A stretch of 64,000 nucleotides of DNA, from the NCBI GenBank assembly GCA_051294375.1, contig CM119270.1, positions 6,036,027 through 6,100,026 of the forward strand, given 5' to 3'. Numbering within the stretch: the first letter of the stretch is position 1; every line of letters starts with the position of its first letter. Positions 56,168 through 64,000 of the stretch are shown here, one piece after another. Both the position numbers and the translations under genes were made by a program. Source of the DNA: Paraspadella gotoi (Eukaryota; Chaetognatha). The notes under the pieces were generated by a model, which was given only the letters and a program-made list of their open reading frames with translations, did not search any database and had not been told where the DNA came from.

Positions 56168-57453
56168 ATTTGTTATCCTTGGGGTTTTGTATTGTCCTGT
56201 ATTAATTTCAAAACATTTTCGCTGAAAATGGACTAAAATAAATAAGGCTAAATAGATAAAAACAAACAAAATGGAAATTAAATTATTTGTAGAATAAAAA
56301 AGTTTTCCTCAGAATTCAAAAAAATATATTTTCAACAAAGTAATTATTTTTTTCTTCTATTGTTTCAACGGTTGACTGAAAATACGATCCCCTTGCAATT
56401 TCACCGGAAAAATGTTTTCATCAGATCGATTTAATACTTTATAATATGACATAGTTTTTGTTTGATATAGTTTTCACCGGCCGATAAAGCAGCTTTTTGT
56501 TCCCACAGGTAAAACCACAACTGTTCAGTCAATTTCTTCCCAACTATTGAAGGCGAAAATTTTATAAGTCGCAAAGACGCCAATATTGATGTCGATGGAT
56601 TTCATCTTGTTTACTTTTTAGATGAGATTTTTCATTTTCCATTCCTTATTCAAACATAAGGTCCGATGAACTTCATACACCAGAATAGAAGTAGTTAGTA
56701 ATCATTAACTAATAGCTATATAAATGTTTGTAATGTAATACTGTCAAAACGAAAAAAGGAAATCAAAATCCGATATCTCATTAACGATACGGTTCTCAAA
56801 TTCCCCAAAAAAACGACCATATTTAGTTGTAGCAAACCAAAAAATTAAATTGCATATAAGTTTAGATCTACTAGTTTAAGCGATAGGAAGTTAACTTCGT
56901 ATTATAGACTAATTGAATATGAAACTGGAACGCTGTTTGTTCTCTTGTTTATTTTCCGTAGCGTTTCATAAGAGGCCGCCGCTTTTCGGCCACACCAATC
57001 TATTACTCCTTTTTTCAGTTCAGAAACTCAGCCAGTTGTCGGTAATATACTATTCTTTTAAGTTCTTTATGTAACTTGCCAAGACTGATTATTATTCAAA
57101 GAATCAATACTGAATGTGAATCACTTCGATAAAAGTGGGGATGTCACGAGGCAGTTGGGAAAAATCTCTATTTAAAACGGATGAATTTATATTAGATAGT
57201 GCTCAAACAATTTTCAATACTAATAAAAATGCTATTAAAACGTCCGCAATTTAATTCCAAAAGCTCAGGTGGATCCCAGTTTTCCTCGCCCCCCCAGTCC
57301 GCTGGCATCAAAGACGTTGGTATATAAAATTTAATTTGTTAACACAAACGAAGTACTAAAAACATGCCTAAATTCGAATAAAATCCAATGAAAACACCAC
57401 ATCTTTCTCAAACGTAAAACCTCTCATACATGAAACGAATTATAAGCAGATGT
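56168..57453. other. Intergenic DNA between aminoacylase-1 and secreted gene A
   Basis: This is AT-rich with no supportable exon on either strand. It should contain the promoter of gene A and the 3' end of the aminoacylase-1 transcript. Confidence 0.45.
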
Positions 57454-60400
57454 TCACTCAATGTTGGCCATGATTTCGATCAGCTTCTCGAAAATATCGA
57501 TGCCTTCGAGGAAGACATCTTCATGGAGGCACTCGTCGAAGGCGTGCTGGCGATCCGGCGTGTTTCGAAGCGGGGAAAATCCCACTGCTTGAACCCCGAC
57601 CGCCCTGCAAATTGACAATCACATATTTAAATTTACTTAGCCATTGAATTTTGTCAAAATATTAAATAAAAGCTTGAAGAGACAGTAATTATTGTTATGT
57701 GTTAGTGAGAGAACCGTTCAATATAAGCAGTCCCTGAGCTTCGAATCAGACTGTAACACCATGTTACAGGCGGGTTAAGCGCCCCTTCCTTCTTAAATTC
57801 TAGGCGACCACCGGGCGAGAACTCCGGACCTTTGGGTTGGGAGGCAATTGACTTGCCTCCGGCACCAATGGCCGCTGATGAACGGTTGGTGGATTTTAGT
57901 CCACCATAAGCTAATAAAAATCTTGAGACCTGAGATATTTGCTGTCGGTTCCACCGCCGCAAATGACGGGTCTGTATCTGACCCCGAGCTTCTTCAAAGC
58001 TCCGTCAAACGCCATCCAATATTTGGAGTCAGAATTAGTTTTAGTCGCAACCTGGTGAGGATGAAGAGAAATAATACGAAACAGATTCGAACAAAAGGGA
58101 AACAAAAATGTTATTTGATGAAAAAAAAAAGACTTTGGACAAAAATCCTAATTGTTTGATGATTGCCTTAAATAGACTTTTGACCAAAGGCGCACGTTTT
58201 AATTTATTTGCTAAACTCACGGTATTTCCGGAACGTTGAATTGATTTCACTCGTACTCCTATGAGAGAGAGAAGAATACGACAATCTTTCACTAGTGAAA
58301 AATCGTATTTCATCATGACAACCACGCTCATATCACATTCACCCAGACCATACTTACCTTCTCCTGCATCGGCGACCCACTCGTGGATCCGCTGTTCCAT
58401 TTCTATGACGCTGTGATTCGGAGAAACGCGACAGTCAAACGTGGCCGTGATGTCCGTAGGTATCACGTTTGACTGGATGCCACCTGGCGGGGTGAGTGAA
58501 GTAAGTAACAGCGTCGCATTATCGTATCGCTTACCGATTAGCGCGCACCTGCAAAAAGCTTACATGCCAGGACTATAATGCATCAAAACCGTCAATATCG
58601 AAATACGATACGAATTATTTAGAATGACGCTTTCCCCGACATCAATTTTTTTTTCTTTTATAGCTAATTTATTAGTTCTGAAGCCTCCGGAATGAAAACT
58701 AAATCGGGCGGCCTTAGTATTTTAAATACATTCAAATACTTTAATTCGAACTTTACCTAAATAACAAAAACACATTTTTCAATATTTCAGAGCTTATTCG
58801 AGATGCTCTCGTTAAGGTCCGATCAGTATTTTAACTTTTATTAGAAATGTTTCGAGGTGCTCTCGTTAAGGTTCGATCGTTTTTTGCCTCTGTAGAATTT
58901 TGTATTTTTCACTCTCTCTCGCTTTCTTGTTTATTTGCTGACGCGAAATAAATTCTTTAAAAGAAGATTCCTGCTTTTCGATGTTAGTATAGCTCAGGAA
59001 AAGGGAGCTCTTCAGTTCTACGACTCACCGTTAACCATCGTGAGGTTCACGGTCGTGACTTCACCGAGAGTGAGATGGGGATTTGACGACAACAAAGCTT
59101 CTTGTTCTCGTCGGAAAATTGAAACCGAGTTTAAAAAGCGTCGAAATTTTTCTAAGGAAAAAAAAAAGAATAGCACGATTCAAAATTTTTGACAAAACGT
59201 TTAGTATGAATCACTGTGATAGTAGGTTTTAAAAAAGTTAAAAAAGCTTTACTATATAACATGCTACTTTGTTTCGGTTTTAGAACCGACACAAACCACA
59301 CACCAGCGGCGGCGTTTTGCACGAAGCGTGAGCCGTGGCCAGGGTTGCCCGTGAAAACGATCGTAAATTTGTGCCCAATACGCTCGGCATAGTAAACGCT
59401 ACAAACCGAGTTGCCTTCGCCTGTAAATAGAGAATGGAAGAGTTTTTTTAATTCCAAGATTAGAGAAGCTAATATTCAAAATAAGCCAAATCATATAACC
59501 TGCAGCGACGGACTCGTCAAAAGAAAAGCCAATGTTCAAACTCTGTATAAATTTTGATTCCACCAAAGCTTTCATGCCTGATTGGAATATAAATAAAGTA
59601 ATTTTTATTCCTATAAATGCAGTCGAAAATAAAACAATTTGAACAATGAACGTAAGCTTAGATTATTTGAACCTATTATGGTGGACTAAAATCCACCAAC
59701 CGTTCATCAGCGGTCATTGGTGCCGGAGGCAAGTCATTCGCAAGTCATTCGCAAGTCATTCGCCAAAGGTCCGGGGTTCTAGCCTGGTGGCCGCCTTGCA
59801 GTTAAGAGGGACGGGGCGCTTAACCCGCCTGTAACATGGTGTTACAGCCTGATCCGAAGCTCAGGGACTGCTTATATTGAACGGTTCTATCACTAACTCA
59901 TAACAATAATTACTGTCTCTTCACTATCAAGTTGTCGAAAACATAAAAATGCTATTACGATATATATACCCTCACGTCATAATAAAAAGGCACTGTGGTT
60001 TATTTCTCATGTTTACCTTTATGTCCCCCAACCTCCTCGTCGGGAACAAAAGTAAGCACGATGGTTCTCAAGAGATACTTGCCCGCCTCCTTGAGCCGAC
60101 GCACTGCTTCGAGATGCTGCATTCCAATGCCCTTCATATCCTACGCAGTATAAAATGTTTTAATGAACCATTACTGAGATATGCGTTATCCTTTTTTTGA
60201 ATAACTATGTTTGCCAGTTTGGGGCACTATTGTAAAGACTCGGTGCACTTCAAAAAAAAAAAAAAATAACGGGCTAACTTGTAAATTAACACAATTAACA
60301 CTATCCTGCTATCGTGATCCAGGAGAGTCGACACCTCAAGCACCAACGAGCATCAACGAGCTTTCATCAAGCAACGAGCATCACCGAATTCTCCCCCCCC

Positions 60401-61145
60401 CGATTACCTGAATTCCCCGACCGTATATCATTCCGTCCTCGGTCTTCGCTGCCTCGAAGGGAGGATAAGTCCATTTCTCGGCGTAAACTGGCTTAAGATT
60501 TAAAAATCGTCTGCTTTTAAAAAAAATTCAAATACCGAACGCTATTTATTCTTTGGGTTGGTTTTTTGCTCTTATAGTTGATACCGGCTACGACGTCCAT
60601 GTGCGAATTGAGCAGAATCGCCTCTTGCGACGGGTCCATTCCTCTCAATGTCATAACCACGATCGGGTCCCCGCCTAAATTCAAATAAACGGTTAATGAA
60701 GGACAATGAAAACATACGATTGGAGGACAGGAAATTTAAAATCTACTTCGTTTCAATTTTTATTTGAATACATGAGCCATGATTATTAGTTGAGATTGTA
60801 ACGGTAATTTCATTTAGATATTTATCCACATTATTATTTCTTTTGACTTACCCGGGTTAACTCTCTGACAATCGAGGCCAATATCCGTGGCCTGTTGCAT
60901 CAGAAAGTCGACAGCCTTCTCGTACTTTGGATTTGGGTGAGAAGTGTCGATGCGGAGGTAATGTCGCAGTCTAGTCACCGACGCATCTTCGCCATCCTGA
61001 GTGATATTATGAGATGGAAAATGTTTGAATATTTGAAAAAAGATCTTTTTAGCTTATGAAGGTACATAGAAGAATAGGAAAGAAAAGTATTTTAATCATA
61101 TCATTTTAAATGGAACTGTCGTTTACTCACTATTGCCATCGCCAT
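57454..61145 (-). CDS. ACY1: Aminoacylase-1 (M20 metallopeptidase), 12 exons, one frameshift
   Basis: This is a zinc-dependent cytosolic enzyme that hydrolyses N-acyl-L-amino acids to free amino acids. Exons: 61145-61131, 60996-60852, 60674-60585, 60487-60408, 60140-60017, 59578-59500, 59420-59304, 59151-59029, 58483-58358, 58258-58221, 58051-57930, 57604-57454. The product is about 402 aa once the frameshift is discounted, close to the ~408-aa human enzyme. Metal and catalytic landmarks are present: LLNSHMDVV (His), GRGIQDMKG (Asp), FVPDEEVGG (catalytic Glu pair), DES in exon 6, NPGHGSRF (His), and HAFDECLHE near the C terminus (His). Exon 6 contains five A on the plus strand (59519-59523) where four are needed to keep frame before DES. 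As written, the frame meets TGA at once. This is either a homopolymer error or a real recent lesion. Introns 5 and 11 carry solo LTRs. Confidence 0.92.
57675..57908 (-). mobile_element. Solo LTR of the TRIM-like element
   Basis: This is a full 234-bp terminal repeat on the minus strand with a perfect 4-bp target duplication AGCT (57671-57674 and 57909-57912). It fills most of the last intron of the aminoacylase-1 gene. Confidence 0.88.
59677..59923 (+). mobile_element. Solo LTR of the TRIM-like element, with an internal triplication
   Basis: This plus-strand copy has target duplication CTAT (59673-59676 and 59924-59927). An 11-bp unit (GCAAGTCATTC) within the tRNA-like region is present three times instead of once, so the copy is longer. 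It lies in intron 5 of the aminoacylase-1 gene. Confidence 0.88.
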
Positions 61146-61841
61146 TGCAGTCAAAATGCGGGTTATGATTTTTAAATAGAAGTTTCTTTTTTAAGATTTT
61201 TATTTTTTGTGTCAAATATAATTTTTTTGAAATCGTTCTCAACGGGAATGCAAGAGAGAAGCTTGACTCTCATCAACAGTCAATGGATTATGATATTCTT
61301 ACTGTAACCGGTTCTTGAAAACAATTTTTTAAGCTCAGTGTATCTACTTACAAAACATTTCTGACTCGGGTTTACATTTTTAAAGATATCTTTTCTAATG
61401 AGAATCTGAGTGCTTGAGTCCTTATTTTTTAGAGCCAGCTTCTTTGATAGGACTCACTCAGCTCCTCAGCTCAGGTCATCGACCCGTTTCAGTTATAATT
61501 AGCCTCGGTCGACATCCTTCTAGAAGACCGCCAACACTTTCATTACTCTCATTTTATATTAAATGTTTTCGTTATTTTCGTTTATATCTATTTTAAAATG
61601 TAATTCCCTGCCTAATTATAAAGTGTCAAGCTTCGTGCACAACTTATAAAAAAAAAAAATTAAAAACTGTGAAGTTTTATTAATTTGTAAAATGAATAGT
61701 ATTCGATTACAACGCTCGATGTACAATTGTAAATATACAAAATTTTTGACTTTTTATTTTTACTTTCGCTTTTACTTTTTCTCTAGCTAAATACCAATAT
61801 AGTGAATAATATCCGGTCATTTATTCTAAAGACTTCATTTA
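61146..61841. other. Intergenic DNA between secreted gene D and aminoacylase-1
   Basis: There is no supportable gene. TTTATT at 61753-61758 is a minus-strand polyadenylation signal about 85 bases past the gene D stop. Confidence 0.45.
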
Positions 61842-63047
61842 TCAATTTTTATTTTCCTGTCGAAGTTGTTCTCTCAATGGTTTACAGGAAGATGGAAAAA
61901 TTTTGACATTTGAAGCGAGTTGTCCAAAATCGTCGACAGCTCGGTGTTTCACTTGAAGGGATAAAATAATGTTTCAACAAAATAGATTCATTTTATCAAT
62001 GAAATTTGAAAATATTAAATAGATGAAGCAATCAACGGACGCATATAGCGTATCTCACCTTTCCCGTCGACCATCAAATGTAATCCAGCGAGGTCAACTC
62101 TCGCCCGAGGATCCGTTGGGAAATGAAATCCAAAATCAAACTCTTTTTCCTCTTCTTCGATTTCGGTCTCGCGAGAAACGAACGCCCATTGTCCCGGCGT
62201 CAAGAAAGGTAAAAAGTCCTTTATCAATCTGAGAGGAAAAGGGCAGAGAAAGAGGAGAGAAGAACATTTTTAATCTTGGATGGCGAGTGACATTTGACCA
62301 CTGATTCGTCTTTATCAAAAAACTATATAAAATAATATATAATAACAAGAATTTATAATATACATAAAATATATTATAAATAATTAAAATATATAAAATT
62401 GAATAATCATTATAATTACTTTGTCCCTAACTGGAGCACTGGTCCTTTATCGTCTTTGGAGTAACGATCTACACGAATCCACGTCGAGACCTGAGAAACA
62501 AAGAAGCGAATGCAATTCTGCGGACGACGACGACGACGACGACGACAACGATGAAGGAAGAAATAAATCCCAAATGGCGAGATTTAATGTCACATCTTTT
62601 CGCTCGGTAATCAATGTCATTAACCTTCACTTTGGATTCGTTATTTTTTGAATATTCCTGCCAAACGACTCTGGCCACGTTCGACGTGCAATTTTCGTTT
62701 CTTTTCAAGAAAATAAGGTCGTCTTTTCCTGTTGGGTTCGATTCGTCTAAAAATTAAGATTGATGAATGAATGAATGAATGAATGGATGAATTCAATCAA
62801 TCAATCTTGATTCACTTTTTTTGCCATTTTACTTTCTTTTTATCAGTTTTTGCAATCATTTAAATATAATGAATCAGCCCATCAGTAATCAGCCAAGTAT
62901 TGTTTTTTAATTTGTCCCTGAATAAAGATACGCCACCGGATGTCACGTAAAAGTTTCCTCCGTCGTGAAAATGAGGAAAGAGAGGCAACTTTCTTCTCAC
63001 TTCCAAGGATTCGTCTGGTCTCCCGTTTACGAAGACTGTTTTGCGCA
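61842..63047 (-). CDS. Secreted family copy D, 3' half only (exons 7-10 equivalents)
   Basis: Five exons are visible: 63047-62937, 62746-62625, 62490-62420, 62228-62059 and 61951-61842. They correspond to exons 7, 8, 9 (in two parts) and the last exon of copies A-C, with consistent phases. Motifs are VRKTVFVNG, VSTWIRVDRYS, GQWAFVSRE, RVDLAGLHLMV and RAVDDFGQLAS. No signal peptide, Cys module or first jelly-roll unit is found between 63048 and 64000, where an R2 fragment and telomere-like repeats begin. The 5' half may lie beyond the window or may have been lost. It shares the split core exon with copy A. Confidence 0.72.
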
Positions 63048-63225
63048 CTAGATCAACGAGAAAATAATTGGTAAAGTTTGAAAAAAATTGAAAAAATAAA
63101 CTAAAAAGAATTCTAATAATTGTTTGTACAAGGACAAGTAAAAAAAAGATTTTTCCTTTTTTAATTTATCTGAATTTAAAAAAAAAAACTGGCTTGTCAT
63201 AAGAATGTGTTTATTTAAGTTTTAT

Positions 63226-63257
63226 ATGAAATTGGTACAACCAAAATAAAAATTATC
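63226..63257 (+). repeat. R2 repeat fragment
   Basis: The first ~32 bases of the R2 family (ATGAAATTGGTACAACCAAA) are present, then sequence unlike the family. It marks the junction between gene D and the subtelomere-like block. Confidence 0.75.
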
Positions 63258-63278
63258 CTAAGTTGTAGTTCATTCAAA

Positions 63279-63415
63279 TAGCGATGTCGCCGGCGATTCA
63301 CGCACGAGTTGCAGGTGTGGTTCTAGTTGGTTGGCGACTTCGCCATGGCGATATCGCCAGGGCTTTGGCGATTTCGCCAGTCCCCCCACTGGCGACCTCG
63401 CCAGTGATAAAAGTA
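63279..63415. repeat. Cluster of TGGCGANNTCGCCA palindromes
   Basis: At least four short palindromes occur in about 130 bases: GGCGACTTCGCC, TGGCGATATCGCCA, TGGCGATTTCGCCA and CTGGCGACCTCGCCAG. A related GCGATGTCGCCGGCGAT starts the block. No coding frame is involved. Confidence 0.8.
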
Positions 63416-63469
63416 GCGAATATAATGAAAAGCGCAGCTAACACGGGATGAGCATCACCTACAGGCTCC

Positions 63470-64000
63470 TCTCCCAACCCTAACCCTAAACCAAACCTCC
63501 CGTTCAACTCTGTGCCTCTCCCCTAACCCTAACCCGGGCCTGGGCCTCCCGTACATCTCCATGCCTCAACCCTAACCCTAACCGCCTTTGTTGCATCAAC
63601 CACGGCCCCTCCCCAACCCTAACCCTAAACCAAGCCTTCCGTTCAACTCCGTGCCTCAACCCTAACCCTAACCGCCTTCGATGCATCAACCACGGCCCCT
63701 CCCCCAACCCTAACCCTAAACTAAGCCTCCCGTTCAACTCCATGCCTCTTCCTAACCCTAACCCAGGCCCGGCCTCCCGTACATCTCCGTGCCTCAACCC
63801 TAACCCTTACCGCCTTCGATGCATCAACCATGGGTCCCTCCCCCAACCCTAACCCTAAACCAAGCCTCCCGTTCAACTCCATGCCTCTCCCTTAACCCTA
63901 ACCCAGGCCCGGCCTCCCGTACATCTCCATACCTCAACCCTAACCCTAATCGCCTTTGATATATAAGCCACGGGCCTCTCTCCCAACCCTAACCCTAAAC
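63470..64000. repeat. Subtelomere-like tandem repeat with embedded (CCCTAA)2 blocks
   Basis: Units of about 140 bp (one shortened to about 90) start near 63474, 63615, 63705, 63845 and 63985. Each full unit has three AACCCTAACCCTAA-type blocks separated by constant spacers such as CCTCCCGTTCAACTC, CCTCCCGTACATCTC and GCATCAACCACGG. The array runs off the right edge. Minus-strand frames here read as GLGLG repeats and are not genes. Confidence 0.92.

Noticed and set aside
57860-57908. CTGATGA in the reversed LTR, as in a hammerhead ribozyme core
   Set aside because: The GAAA partner and a second stem in the right place are missing; the following bases form only a simple hairpin.
63298-63797. 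Minus-strand frames with Gly-Leu-Gly repeats
   Set aside because: They arise from the CCCTAA-bearing satellite array; the periodicity follows the repeat unit.

Overview
The window is a stretch of animal nuclear genome. The evidence is multi-exon genes with GT-AG introns, a metazoan-specific PH/coiled-coil scaffold gene, C2H2 zinc-finger genes, an aminoacylase-1 gene, many (GA)n and other microsatellites, and (CCCTAA)n telomere-like repeats at the right edge (TTAGGG type on the minus strand). I read it as an invertebrate but cannot name the species. All eight protein genes I can support lie on the minus strand. The joins in the exon chains reported below are phase-consistent; the two exceptions are described.

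Left part (1-26.6 kb). A seven-finger C2H2 gene (3449-1854) lies downstream of a very large gene of 31 coding exons (26584-4545, about 2,506 aa). The large gene matches myosin phosphatase Rho-interacting protein (MPRIP) / Drosophila outspread, with two PH domains and a long coiled coil. A second, single-exon zinc-finger gene (eight fingers, 9965-8790) is nested inside one of its introns on the same strand. About 7 kb of non-coding, microsatellite-rich DNA (26.6-33.5 kb) separates this block from the next.

Right part (33.5-63.1 kb). There is a tandem family of secreted proteins that I do not recognise as a named family. Copies C (41795-33501), B (49087-44343) and A (56167-50578) appear complete: signal peptide, small PAN-like Cys module, two tandem jelly-roll (CBM/galactose-binding-like) domains and a conserved C-terminal exon. 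Copy D (63047-61842) has only its 3' half here and runs into subtelomere-like repeats. An aminoacylase-1 gene (61145-57454) sits between D and A, with all metal ligands recognisable but a one-base frameshift in exon 6.

Mobile DNA. The most interesting item is a miniature LTR retrotransposon (TRIM-like, 34413-35061) with near-identical 233/234-bp terminal repeats, a primer-binding-like site, a polypurine tract and a 4-bp target duplication. Each repeat contains a tRNA-like segment with a pol III B box. Three solo copies, each with its own 4-bp duplication, lie at 49.3, 57.7 and 59.7 kb. Other elements are a ~324-bp repeat family (one copy was the TRIM's target), a hAT-like MITE, a foldback element and SINE-like repeats. 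Two paralogous secreted genes also seem to use a GA donor at an intron where copy A has GT.
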